Part shown: piece after piece, positions 1 through 7,475 of the stretch
How positions within the stretch are numbered: position 1 is the first letter of the stretch
How the letters are laid out: the number at the start of each line of letters is the position of its first letter
NCBI GenBank assembly: GCA_964584665.1
Contig: CAZPAO010000001.1
Coordinates: 119,696 to 183,695 of the forward strand
Source of the DNA: DASUBN01 sp964584665
GTDB taxonomy: Bacteria; Pseudomonadota; Gammaproteobacteria; Natronospirales; REEB76
Length of the DNA: 64,000 nucleotides
Direction: 5' to 3'
Program-made: the position numbers and the translations under genes
The notes under the pieces: generated by a model
Told to the model about the DNA's origin: nothing
The model's input: only the letters and a program-made list of their open reading frames with translations
The model's database searches: none

Positions 1-391
1 GGGCTTCCGTGGTCTTGTCGTAGCTGAACAGGGTCGGGCCCTGACCGCCGCGATTGCGATCGAGCCCGATGAAGATGTACATCGTGTTGCTGCCGGCGCT
101 GTTGCTCATGTTGCGCCAGTAGCTGTAGATCATGTCCACGCAGTCCTGGCCGCCGCAGTCGGTGGCGGTGGTGATGCGCACGCCGCGGGTGTTGTACGGC
201 GCCGGGAAGCTGAAGGCGCCCCGGTCCGGCAGGAAGGCGCTGGTCTGCGCCTGGGTCATCAGGGTGCGCGCGGTAGCGGTCTCATCGTTCTCCAGGAAGC
301 CGCCAGGGGCGGTGGAGGCGGCATGAGCTACGCCGGTGAGGGCCAGGGCGAAGAGCGCGAGGAGGGCGGATAAGGGTCGCCGGATGGACAT
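1..391 (-). CDS. Secreted protein of unknown function (3' part missing)
   Basis: Only the first ~130 residues lie in the window; the gene runs off the left edge. From the ATG at 391 there is a clear Sec signal peptide: two arginines after a short N-terminus, a Leu/Ala-rich core and an A-H-A cleavage region near residue 26. The exported part is rich in Gly, Thr and Asn, has a C-G-G-Q-D-C cysteine pair, and contains an Ile-Gly-Leu-Asp-Arg-Asn stretch like a beta-propeller or passenger repeat. I recognise no family. A TGAGG ribosome-binding site lies about 8 nt upstream. It is the first gene downstream of the three regulators that end the stressosome cluster, so it is a possible target of them. 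Confidence 0.7.
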   Translation of the reverse strand, partial: MSIRRPLSALLALFALALTGVAHAASTAPGGFLENDETATARTLMTQAQTSAFLPDRGAFSFPAPYNTRGVRITTATDCGGQDCVDMIYSYWRNMSNSAGSNTMYIFIGLDRNRGGQGPTLFSYDKTTEA

Positions 392-475
392 GCTGCATAA
401 CCTCAGTAGTCATATATGTCGGATGCCCTTGCGGGCGGATGCCGACGGCCACTGGTGGTCTGTGAGCAGAGGAGC

Positions 476-491
476 TGGGGTAATACCCTTA
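476..491. promoter_or_regulatory. Palindrome GGGTA-A-TACCC, candidate regulator site
   Basis: A perfect 11-bp inverted repeat (478-488) sits in the 273-bp gap 392-664 upstream of the secreted-protein gene. In the wider 16-bp frame it matches TAGGG-N6-CCCTA at 8 of 10 arm positions. A second TACC...GGTA pair lies at 521-535. A plausible -10 for the minus gene (TATATG, around 410-418) lies about 60 bp downstream. The rest of 392-664 shows no gene. The binding protein is inferred, not shown. Confidence 0.4.
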
Positions 492-664
492 AGGTCCCTG
501 CCTTATCGGCAGGAGATATATACCTGCCATGGGTAACAGAGGTTTAAAGATAGAGGAACGCGTGAGTAAACAGCGACAGAAGCGTGACCTATGTCACATC
601 GGATTGTCGTCGCCTCGCGGTGACAGCGGAAATCAATCAGGGACTGGAGGAAGCGGGGGTCAGG

Positions 665-1327
665 TCAGGGCGTGATGAGCTGTCGGCGGATGGCGTAGCG
701 GATGAGTTCCGCGGCCCTATGTACGTGCAGCTTGTGCATGATGCGGCTGCGATGGGATTCGATGGTCTTGGTGCTGAGGCCCAGCTCCTGGGCGATCATG
801 CGCGTGGTGTTGCCTTGGGCGATGAGCATGAGCACCTCGCGCTCCCGTTCGCTCAAGGCCTCCGGCTCCGCCTCGCTGCCAGACACCAGGGATGAGAGCG
901 CTCCCGAAGAGAGGCGGGTATTGAAGTGGATGATCCCACGGGCGACCTGGCGGATGGTGTTCACGAGTTCTTCGCCGGTCTGGGACTTGTGCACATAGCC
1001 GTGCATTCCGGCGCGCAGCGCTTCCACGGCGCTGCCATTGTCTTCCTCGTTGGTGAGCAGCACCGTCTGGATCTCCGGCACCGAGCGCTGCAGCTCGCGG
1101 GCCACGGCGATGCCGTCCATCAGGGGCATGTCGTAGTCCAGGATCGCGACATCCGGATGCCGGGTCTCGGCCATCCGCAGGGCCTCAGGGCCGTCGGTCG
1201 CTTCACCGACCACTTCGAAACCCTCATCCTGCAACAGCACTCCCAGGCTCTCGCGGAAGATGGCATGGTCATCCGCCAGCAGGACACGTGTCGGCGTGCC
1301 ATGGGCGGAGTGATGGATGTCGTTCAC
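665..1327 (-). CDS. NarL/FixJ-family response regulator 1
   Basis: 220 aa from a GTG at 1327, placed just after the stop of the preceding regulator (22-nt gap). Upstream in-frame codons read through the previous gene and are not used. The receiver domain is intact: acidic pair Asp19-Asp20, phospho-acceptor Asp64 in L-D-Y-D-M-P, a conserved Thr (L-L-T-N) and Lys (V-H-K). A LuxR-type helix-turn-helix fills the last ~65 residues (S-E-R-E-R-E-V-L, then T-K-T-I-E-S-H-R). It is more diverged than the next two regulators but probably in the same transcription unit. It likely acts as a DNA-binding output of the kinase at 2775-3707. Confidence 0.9.
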   Translation of the reverse strand: MNDIHHSAHGTPTRVLLADDHAIFRESLGVLLQDEGFEVVGEATDGPEALRMAETRHPDVAILDYDMPLMDGIAVARELQRSVPEIQTVLLTNEEDNGSAVEALRAGMHGYVHKSQTGEELVNTIRQVARGIIHFNTRLSSGALSSLVSGSEAEPEALSEREREVLMLIAQGNTTRMIAQELGLSTKTIESHRSRIMHKLHVHRAAELIRYAIRRQLITP

Positions 1328-1349
1328 CGTCGGCCCTGGGGCTGCATGG

Positions 1350-1979
1350 TCATGCCTTGATGAAACCGCGGCGTACCGCGTAGCGCACCAGGCTCGCCGT
1401 GTCATGGATCTCGAGCTTCTGCATGATGCGGGTGCGGTGTGAATCCGCTGTCTTGGCGCTCAGGCCCAGCACTTGCGCCACTTCTTTGGTGGTCTTGCCC
1501 TCGGCCACGAGCTGCAGCACCTGGCGCTCGCGGTCGGTGAGGGGGTCTGCGGGGAGTTCGGACTTGCCGATGTAGGCATCCACCACGGTCTTGGAGATGC
1601 CGGGGCTGAGATAGACCGAGCCCCGGCCCACCTCGCGGATGGCGCCGACCAGGTCGGAGGCGGCCTGGGCCTTCAGTACATAGCCGCGGATGCCCGCGCG
1701 CAGGGCTTCCAGCACGTAGGCTTCCTCTTCGTACATGGTGAGGACGATGACCTGGATGCCGGCGGTCTGCTTGAGTATCTGCTTCGCGGCATCTATGCCG
1801 TTCAACAGCGGCATGCCGAGGTCCAGCACCGCGAGTTCCGGTGAGAGCTGGCGGGCGAGGCGCACGGCCTCGTGCCCATCGGCCGCTTCCGCCACCACGT
1901 CGAAACCCTCTCGCTCCAGCAGGGCTTTCAGACCCTGGCGGAACATGGGGTGATCATCAGCGAGCAGGATACGTTTCAT
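1350..1979 (-). CDS. NarL/FixJ-family response regulator 2
   Basis: 209 aa. Receiver with Asp8-Asp9, phospho-acceptor Asp53, Thr in V-L-T-M-Y and Lys in V-L-K-A, then a C-terminal LuxR-type HTH (D-R-E-R-Q-V-L-Q-L-V, K-T-A-D-S-H-R-T-R-I-M). It is roughly 80% identical by eye to regulator 3 (2146-2778), including almost the whole recognition region, which points to a recent tandem duplication and a shared DNA target. It is separated from regulator 3 by a 166-bp gap containing palindromic sites, so it may have its own promoter. Confidence 0.93.
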   Translation of the reverse strand: MKRILLADDHPMFRQGLKALLEREGFDVVAEAADGHEAVRLARQLSPELAVLDLGMPLLNGIDAAKQILKQTAGIQVIVLTMYEEEAYVLEALRAGIRGYVLKAQAASDLVGAIREVGRGSVYLSPGISKTVVDAYIGKSELPADPLTDRERQVLQLVAEGKTTKEVAQVLGLSAKTADSHRTRIMQKLEIHDTASLVRYAVRRGFIKA

Positions 1980-2035
1980 CCGGGGGGCACTCGTCCCGCA
2001 TGCCGCCGTGCGGGAGCACGGGGCAGCGGGGACAT

Positions 2036-2113
2036 ATTACCCCCTGACTATGCAGGTGTATTGCCCAAGGCGGAATCGAGGAAATACCCCTAATCCGCTG
2101 GGTAATCACCCCA
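2036..2113. promoter_or_regulatory. Cluster of TACCCC-type boxes upstream of regulator 2
   Basis: The 166-bp gap between regulators 3 and 2 holds a TTACCCCC box at about 2036, a TACCCCTA half-site at 2085-2092 and an imperfect palindrome CTGGG-N6-CCCCA at 2098-2113. These resemble the TAGGG-N6-CCCTA sites at 6474 and 7679. They suggest that the regulator 2-1 pair is controlled by one of the neighbouring NarL-type proteins, possibly by autoregulation. No convincing -10/-35 pair was found. Confidence 0.4.
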
Positions 2114-2145
2114 AGGGCGCGACGATGTGACGATAAACCGCGCGA

Positions 2146-2778
2146 TCAGGCCTTGATGAAGCCGCGACGGATGGCATAACGCACCAGGCTCGCGGTCTCG
2201 TGTATCTCGAGCTTCTGCATGATGCGAGTGCGGTGCGAATCGGCGGTCTTGACGCTCAAGCCCAGCACCTCCGCCACCTCCTTGGTGGTTTTGCCCTCGG
2301 CTACCAGCTGCAGCACCTGGCGTTCGCGGCCGGTGAGGGGTTCCGCCGGCAGTTCGGACTTGTTCACGTAGGCATCCACCACGGCCTTGGAGATGCCGGG
2401 GCTGAGATATACGGCTCCGCGCAGCACTTCGCGGATCGCGCCCAGGAGGTCCGCGGCGGCCTGGGCCTTCAGCACGTAGCCGCGGATGCCCGCGCGCAAC
2501 GCTTCAAGCACGTAGGCATCCTCCTCGTACATGGTGAGCAGGACCACCTCGGTATCGGGTGCCTGCTTGTGGATCTCGCGGGCGGCATCGATGCCGTTCA
2601 GCAAGGGCATACCGAGGTCCAGCACCGCCACACGCGGGTTCAGTTGCCGCGCATGCCGCACGGCCTGGTGGCCATCGGCGGCTTCCGCCACGATCTCGTA
2701 GCCCTCGCGCTCCAGCAGGGCTTTCAGGCCCTGGCGGAACATGGGATGGTCATCTGCCAGCATGACTGTCTGCATCAT
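2146..2778 (-). CDS. NarL/FixJ-family response regulator 3
   Basis: 210 aa. The start codon overlaps the stop of the kinase gene (ATGA at 2775-2778), so kinase and regulator are translationally coupled and almost certainly a cognate pair. Receiver acidic pair Asp9-Asp10, phospho-acceptor Asp54, conserved Thr and Lys present; LuxR-type HTH at about 145-205. It is nearly a copy of regulator 2. Confidence 0.94.
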   Translation of the reverse strand: MMQTVMLADDHPMFRQGLKALLEREGYEIVAEAADGHQAVRHARQLNPRVAVLDLGMPLLNGIDAAREIHKQAPDTEVVLLTMYEEDAYVLEALRAGIRGYVLKAQAAADLLGAIREVLRGAVYLSPGISKAVVDAYVNKSELPAEPLTGRERQVLQLVAEGKTTKEVAEVLGLSVKTADSHRTRIMQKLEIHETASLVRYAIRRGFIKA

Positions 2779-3707
2779 AGATTGCTCCCCAGCGGTATGC
2801 TGATTCTCAGCTCGGTGCCCGATCCGGGCGTGGAATTGACTTCGAAGGCGCCATAGAGACTGCTGATACGCTCGCGTATGCCCATGAGCCCGAGGCCATG
2901 GCGCGCGGGAGTACCCGGAGCAGGGGAGGCGAAGCCCCGTCCGTCATCGCGGATCGTGCAGTAGATCAACTGCTGGTCGATCCAGATCTTGATCCATACG
3001 CACTGCGCCTGGGCGTGGCGCACGATGTTGTTGAGCGCTTCCTGCACGGCCCGGTAGAGCGCGGTCTCCACCTGAGGTGGCAGCCGGCCATGGTCGAGGA
3101 TGTCGTTGTCGATGACGATGGTCAGGCCCGCGCGCTTGCGGAAACCGTCCGTGAGGAACTGCAGGGCGGGCATCAGGCCGAGCTGGTCGAGGATGGGCGG
3201 GCGCAGCTCATGGGAGAGGCGCCGCAACTGGTCCGACACCATGTCCAGCTGCTCGGAGATGCGGTCGACATGCTTTCGTACCTCCGCCGGAGGCGTCTGG
3301 CGCTGTATCTCCGCGAGCTCGAGATACACGGAGGCCAACAGCTGCGCCGCCTCGTCGTGCAGGGTATGGGCGATGCGCTTGGCTTCTTCCTCGAGGATGT
3401 TGTTCAGGCGCCGCAAGGCGGCGTTCGACTCGCGGTTCCCGATCTGCATCATCTCGAAAGGGGACATGCTCTCGATGAGGAAATGATAGGCGCCATCCAG
3501 CTTGCGCGCCTCACCGTCGTGGGTCTCCACCAGCGTTGACACTGCGGAATGATGGATGTTGACGAGGCCCAGCAGCCCGATGCCGGAGCCGAGCGCCTGG
3601 CGACCGAGTTCATAGGCCTGATGCAGCGGCGCTTCGCCGCCGTCTTTCAGGTAGTCCTTCAGGGCCTTGCGGTAGGTCTCGTGGAGATCGGGGGAGTAGC
3701 CGTGCAT
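2775..3707 (-). CDS. Soluble histidine kinase with RsbU-type N-terminal domain
   Basis: 310 aa, no membrane segment. Residues ~8-85 resemble the RsbU N-terminal domain (Y-R-K-A-L-x-D-Y-L followed by a helical A-Y-E-L-G-R stretch), which in Bacillus RsbU is the docking site for RsbT. A HisKA_3 dimerisation domain follows with His117 in R-I-A-H-T-L-H-D-E, then an HATPase_c domain with N-box Glu223/Asn227, G1 D-D-G-R-G (254-258) and G2 G-L-G-L (271-274). All catalytic motifs look intact. It lies 6 nt after rsbX and overlaps regulator 3. Inference: free RsbT binds the N-terminus and switches the kinase, replacing the PP2C output of the Bacillus pathway. The domain call rests on pattern recognition. 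Confidence 0.85.
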   Translation of the reverse strand: MHGYSPDLHETYRKALKDYLKDGGEAPLHQAYELGRQALGSGIGLLGLVNIHHSAVSTLVETHDGEARKLDGAYHFLIESMSPFEMMQIGNRESNAALRRLNNILEEEAKRIAHTLHDEAAQLLASVYLELAEIQRQTPPAEVRKHVDRISEQLDMVSDQLRRLSHELRPPILDQLGLMPALQFLTDGFRKRAGLTIVIDNDILDHGRLPPQVETALYRAVQEALNNIVRHAQAQCVWIKIWIDQQLIYCTIRDDGRGFASPAPGTPARHGLGLMGIRERISSLYGAFEVNSTPGSGTELRISIPLGSNL

Positions 3708-3713
3708 GGCGGC

Positions 3714-4325
3714 CTACCCCAGGTAACGCGCGACCAACGCCAGGGCGTCGTCGGTCTTCTTGCAGTAGCGGGAGATGATGCGCTCAGCGATGTCAGTGAC
3801 GCTGCCATCGCCGCGGATCTCGTCGGCGAAGTCGGGTGCGATGCCATCGGTGGCGAAGATGATCATGTCGCCGGGCTGCACGCGGGTCACCGCGGTCTGC
3901 AGCGAGGGCAGGCGCTGGCCCACCACGCCGGGGCGCAACAGCAGGTTCTGCTTCACATACCCGGAGCTGGTGGTCTTCAGTAGCAAGCGGCCCTCCACGT
4001 TACCTATGCCGAGCCAGGTCAGGGTGCCTTCATTGGCGTCGAAGCATGCCAGGTTCATGACTGCGCCACGGCTGCCGGTGAGGGCAGTATGGCAGCGTTT
4101 CGCGAGGCTGATGAGGGATTCCTCGCCGGCATGCCGTTCCACGCAGTCCACGGCCCGTTCCGCCGCTGCTGCCGCCTCGCGGCCGTGGCCCAGGCCGTCG
4201 ATGACGGCGGCCACCATGCCATTGGGTACGCCCACCATGGCGTGGCGGTCTCCGGACTCAGCCTGGCCCGGCAGCGTGAAGACCGCTGCGGCCGACTCGA
4301 TCACATCGCGCATCACTGTAGCCAT
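3714..4325 (-). CDS. rsbX: RsbX-like PP2C/SpoIIE-type serine phosphatase
   Basis: 203 aa, a single SpoIIE/PP2C-type phosphatase domain. Metal-ligand acidic motifs are visible: G-D-R at 25-27, V-I-D-G-L-G-H-G with Asp43, and F-A-T-D-G with Asp160. In stressosomes RsbX removes phosphate from RsbS and RsbR to reset the complex. It overlaps the end of rsbT by 13 nt from the ATG at 4325. An alternative ATG at 4313 forms a TGATG overlap with the rsbT stop and is equally possible (199 aa). Its position between rsbT and the kinase fits the reset role. Confidence 0.88.
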   Translation of the reverse strand: MATVMRDVIESAAAVFTLPGQAESGDRHAMVGVPNGMVAAVIDGLGHGREAAAAAERAVDCVERHAGEESLISLAKRCHTALTGSRGAVMNLACFDANEGTLTWLGIGNVEGRLLLKTTSSGYVKQNLLLRPGVVGQRLPSLQTAVTRVQPGDMIIFATDGIAPDFADEIRGDGSVTDIAERIISRYCKKTDDALALVARYLG

Positions 4326-4768
4326 TTCTTGGCCGTGACGGTGGTGCCCTTGTCGGTGCCCGTGTCTATGTAGAATTCATCCACCATGCGGCGTACGCCG
4401 CATAGGCCGAGGCCCAGGCCGCCGGACGTGGAGTACCCACCCACCAGGGCGCGCTGTACGTCGGGGATGCCGGGGCCGTTGTCCCGGCTGATGATGATGA
4501 CGCCGTGCTGGTTCTCGCTGCCGTTCGCCTTGCCGAGCACGATCTCGCCGGTCTGGGCATAGAGCACGATGTTGCGCGCCAGCTCCGAGATGATGGTGGC
4601 GATGAGCGTCGACTCCGTCTCCGAGAAACCGGATTGGAGTGCCAGCTCGCGTCCATGCTGGCGGGCGGTGACGATATCCATCACTGTCCGGATGGGGATG
4701 ACTGCCTTGTCGTCCAATTTCCCTTCCGTTGCGCTTCCGCTCTGCGGTGGGTTGACGGGCCTGTTCAT
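4313..4768 (-). CDS. rsbT: RsbT-like serine/threonine kinase (GHKL fold)
   Basis: 151 aa, slightly longer than Bacillus RsbT (~133) because of a ~20-residue N-terminal tail. Bergerat ATP-binding motifs: N-box S-E-L-A-R-N (61-66), G1 D-N-G-P-G-I (96-101), G2 G-L-G-L-G-L (117-122). Known role of the family: phosphorylates RsbS and RsbR in the stressosome and, once released, activates the output partner. The ATG overlaps the rsbS stop (ATGA). The likely output partner is the RsbU_N-type kinase two genes downstream. Confidence 0.9.
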   Translation of the reverse strand: MNRPVNPPQSGSATEGKLDDKAVIPIRTVMDIVTARQHGRELALQSGFSETESTLIATIISELARNIVLYAQTGEIVLGKANGSENQHGVIIISRDNGPGIPDVQRALVGGYSTSGGLGLGLCGVRRMVDEFYIDTGTDKGTTVTAKKWLQ

Positions 4769-5151
4769 CTGGATCCCGCTGGCGGCCCCACGCTCGTACG
4801 CTTGGGCCGTGCGTCCAGATAAGCCAGACCTTCTTCCAGGTCGAGGGCAGTGGGCACGCCTTCCAGGCTGAGACCCAGCTGCACCATGGAGAACGCCACC
4901 TCCGGTTGGATGCCGACGATCACCGTGTCGGCACCGCGCAGGCGGATCATGTGGGCCATGTCCCGCAGCGTTCGCACTGAGAAGGAATCCATCACGTCCA
5001 GGCCCGTCACGTCCAGGATCACGCCGACCGAACGGTAGCGGCCCACCTGGGCCACCAGCCGGTCGCGCAGCGTCACCAGGTCCTGGTCGGTCAGCACGGC
5101 CTGCACCGACGCGATGAGGTAGTTCCTCTGTTTTAGGATAGGGACTTCCAC
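4765..5151 (-). CDS. rsbS: RsbS-like STAS-domain stressosome scaffold
   Basis: 128 aa, one STAS domain. The phosphorylation loop is conserved: V-T-G-L-D-V-M-D-S-F with Ser56 in the position phosphorylated by RsbT in Bacillus RsbS. A second L-G-L-S-L motif lies near 92-96. RsbS forms the stressosome core with RsbR and holds RsbT. Translationally coupled to rsbT; 12 nt after rsbR. The C-terminal ~15 residues (after E-G-L-A-Y-L-D) are an unconserved basic/Pro tail. Confidence 0.92.
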   Translation of the reverse strand: MEVPILKQRNYLIASVQAVLTDQDLVTLRDRLVAQVGRYRSVGVILDVTGLDVMDSFSVRTLRDMAHMIRLRGADTVIVGIQPEVAFSMVQLGLSLEGVPTALDLEEGLAYLDARPKRTSVGPPAGSR

Positions 5152-5163
5152 GCCGGCGTGTCC

Positions 5164-6090
5164 TTACTCGTTGTTCTTTTCAGTGATGGGCATGACCTTG
5201 TAACCCAGGAGCTTCTCGGCCTCTTCGATGCCGCCCTGGAGGTCGCCCACCGTGGCCATCTTGCCCAGGTCCACGCCGATGGTGACCAGGGTCTGCGCCA
5301 GTTCCGGCGCGAGGCCCGTGACGATCACGTCGGCACCGACCAGTCGGGCGGCTTCCACCGTCTGCACCAGGTGGTTGGCGACCGCGGCGTCCACCGCGGG
5401 CACACCGGTCAGGTCCATCACGACCACTCGTGCGCGGTTTACGCGGATGCCGCGCAGCAGCTGTTCCGTCAGCTGACGGGCGCGTTGCGGGTCGAGGATG
5501 CCGATGATGGGCAGGATCAGCAGTCGTTCGCGCACGGCGAGCACTGGGGTGGACAGCTCGCGGATGGCTTCCTGTTGCTGGCGGATGATGCGCTCGCGTT
5601 CCTGCACGAAGCCCACCGCCACCGTGGTGGCGATGCGGTTCGCGGCGGGCTCATAGGCGTCCAACACGCGGGTCAGCAGTTGCTGGTTCTGGCCGTATTT
5701 GGCGAAGAGGGAGCGTGCCAGCACGTCGCGCAGCAAGAGCACGATACCCACCACTTCGTGCGTCTCGACGCCTCGGGGGATGATTCGTTCCGACAGGTCG
5801 CGGGCGTAGGCTTCGAGGGCTTCGATCGAGCCGGTCTCCAGCGCTCCCAGGTAGTTGTCGTACACCGAGCTTGCTTCCGCCATGATCTCTTCGTTGGTCA
5901 TGGCGGTGAGGAAGCGGGCGCTCATGATCCGGCTGGCCCATACCTCCCGCAGCTGCGTGCGGTTCTGGCGCAAGTGCGCCACCAGTTCTCGCAGTACCTC
6001 GGCGTGGGATTCGTCGTTAGGCGAGCCTACGTTGCCGGACATCTCCGGCTGCAGTGTGCGGTCTCGGCCTTTGCCCTTGTTATCAGCCAT
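5164..6090 (-). CDS. rsbR: RsbR-like stressosome sensor/scaffold
   Basis: 308 aa. Residues ~30-170 form an all-helical N-terminal sensor region of the RsbR non-haem globin type; ~183-300 is a STAS domain (L-D-P-Q-R-A, D-L-T-G-V, P-E-L-A-Q-T). Of the two threonines phosphorylated by RsbT in Bacillus RsbRA, the second appears kept (Thr267 in A-Q-T-L), but the first position is Ala235 (V-D-A-A instead of V-D-T-x). Only one rsbR gene is in this window, so the complex may have a single sensor type. The upstream sequence has a GAGGAGC ribosome-binding site. First gene of the operon. Confidence 0.9.
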   Translation of the reverse strand: MADNKGKGRDRTLQPEMSGNVGSPNDESHAEVLRELVAHLRQNRTQLREVWASRIMSARFLTAMTNEEIMAEASSVYDNYLGALETGSIEALEAYARDLSERIIPRGVETHEVVGIVLLLRDVLARSLFAKYGQNQQLLTRVLDAYEPAANRIATTVAVGFVQERERIIRQQQEAIRELSTPVLAVRERLLILPIIGILDPQRARQLTEQLLRGIRVNRARVVVMDLTGVPAVDAAVANHLVQTVEAARLVGADVIVTGLAPELAQTLVTIGVDLGKMATVGDLQGGIEEAEKLLGYKVMPITEKNNE

Positions 6091-6532
6091 GATTCGCTCC
6101 TCGTCCTTCCCTCTGTCAGCGGGGATTCAGTTGCAAAGCGGCGTCGCCGCCGGGGTTCAGTTCAGGACAGTCTCGCTGCGGTCGATCGCGGATCCCTGAA
6201 TCCGCCTGTAACCTCAAGACAAACGCTCCATCGGCCCTGGGGTGATGTGCGACAGACATGGTACACAAAATGCCGTGCCGGCCGACGAGCGCATATGTCA
6301 AGAAACAAGTGCAACATATGCCTCGAATTTCAGCCGTGGAATCCCGCGAAAAACCCTTAATCGCTGTGCGACCCGGGTCTCAATACATGCTGTCTTTTGA
6401 TCGTCTTGAGGCGCTCCGCTGCGCCTGTCCCTGGAATAAGTAAACCTTAGCGGGGCAGGGATATGTAGATATATAGGGTAAATACCCTATTTGGATGATT
6501 GGAAAGACCCCATGGTGAAAAACCAAGCACGT
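6091..6532. other. 442-bp intergenic region upstream of rsbR
   Basis: No credible gene. It contains a 7-bp inverted repeat CATATGT...ACATATG (6292-6298 and 6314-6320), a GCGGAT...ATCCGC stem near 6174-6193 close to rsbR, and a perfect palindrome at 6473-6490 listed separately. A TTGACA-like hexamer on the minus strand (6301-6296) overlaps the first inverted repeat, but I find no matching -10. The leader of rsbR could therefore be long (200-350 nt). It also contains the 3' flank of the OmpR-type regulator gene; no terminator is evident. Confidence 0.5.
6474..6489. promoter_or_regulatory. Perfect palindrome TAGGG-N6-CCCTA upstream of rsbR
   Basis: The arms extend to 8 bp with a 2-bp spacer (6473-6490). 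Read as two heptamers around 2 bp, it has the tail-to-tail 7-2-7 geometry known for NarL/NarP sites, with the core GGGTA-N2-TACCC. The same TAGGG-N6-CCCTA frame recurs exactly at 7679-7694. Likely an operator for a NarL-type regulator from the neighbouring cluster, controlling rsbR or an unseen transcript. Confidence 0.5.
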
Positions 6533-7276
6533 TCAGCCGCCAGTGAGCCACTCCGGCAGGAGATCGAAGCGGAAACCCACGTTACGCACGGTGATGATGT
6601 AGCGGCCCGCATCCCCCAGTTTGCGGCGCAGGCGGCCGATATGCACATCCACGGTGCGGGTGTCGAGGCCGTGGATGGTCCCGTGGGACCAAGCCTCCTG
6701 CAGGAGGTAATCGCGCGTGAGCGCACGGCCCTTGGCTTCAAGAAGCGTCTGCAGGAGCCGGAACTCCTTCTTGGTGAGCTCGATGGGCTGCCCCGAGACC
6801 TTCACGGTCCAGCGATCCAGGTCCATGTCGATCGGTCCCGCCCGCAGCCTATGGTTGGGCGTCACGGCCTGCAGGGCTCGGCGGGCGATGGCCTTGATAT
6901 GCGCCATCAACACGTCGACGTTCAGCGGCTTACCCACGCAATCGTCCGCACCGGTCTCCAGCGCCTCGATCTTTTCGGCGTTGCCCTCGCCACCGGTCAC
7001 CATGATGATGGGGATGCCCGCGGTATTGGGGTCCTCCCGCAGGCGTCGGCAAGCTTCCAGGCCTCCGGCTTCGGGCAAGTCCGCGTCCAGGATCACGAGA
7101 TCCGGCTTCTCGGCATGGATGCTGTGCAGCATCTCGCCTTCGTCATGGGCGGAGACGGCGTCGAAATGCAGTTGTTTGAGGGCAGAATGCTCCACGCTGC
7201 CGGACGCTGCGTCATCGGTGGCGATGAGGGCCTTGAACGGTGCGCGCGATGCGGTCGGTGAGATTCTCAGGTCCAC
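6533..7276 (-). CDS. OmpR/PhoB-family response regulator (orphan)
   Basis: 247 aa from a GTG at 7276. Receiver domain with Asp21-Asp22, phospho-acceptor Asp64 (I-L-D-A-D-L-P), Thr94 and Lys116; C-terminal winged helix ~148-243 (E-L-T-K-K-E-F-R-L-L and R-T-V-D-V-H-I-G-R-L-R-R-K-L). No kinase gene adjoins it, and it is of a different DNA-binding class from the three NarL-type regulators downstream. The N-terminus is longer than usual by ~12 residues, so a shorter start is possible. Its partner is unknown. Confidence 0.9.
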   Translation of the reverse strand: MDLRISPTASRAPFKALIATDDAASGSVEHSALKQLHFDAVSAHDEGEMLHSIHAEKPDLVILDADLPEAGGLEACRRLREDPNTAGIPIIMVTGGEGNAEKIEALETGADDCVGKPLNVDVLMAHIKAIARRALQAVTPNHRLRAGPIDMDLDRWTVKVSGQPIELTKKEFRLLQTLLEAKGRALTRDYLLQEAWSHGTIHGLDTRTVDVHIGRLRRKLGDAGRYIITVRNVGFRFDLLPEWLTGG

Positions 7277-7475
7277 TTTTTTTCCGGGTCCGCCGGGGGT
7301 GCCTTGGCGGAGATGCCAGGAAGTTGGACACCGTCCTTGGCGTCCATGGGTCGAGACTAGTTGAGTCGTGCCTGTGCAGGAAGCGGGTGAACCCCTGATT
7401 AACCGGGGTGTAACACCCGAGGCCGGGATTCAGGGCATATGTCTAAACCCGGCACAGCGCCCTAAACCGGGCCGC

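Noticed and set aside
6258..6443. Short plus-strand open frame in the gap upstream of rsbR
   Set aside because: No ribosome-binding site, no composition typical of the neighbouring genes and it overlaps inverted repeats that look regulatory.
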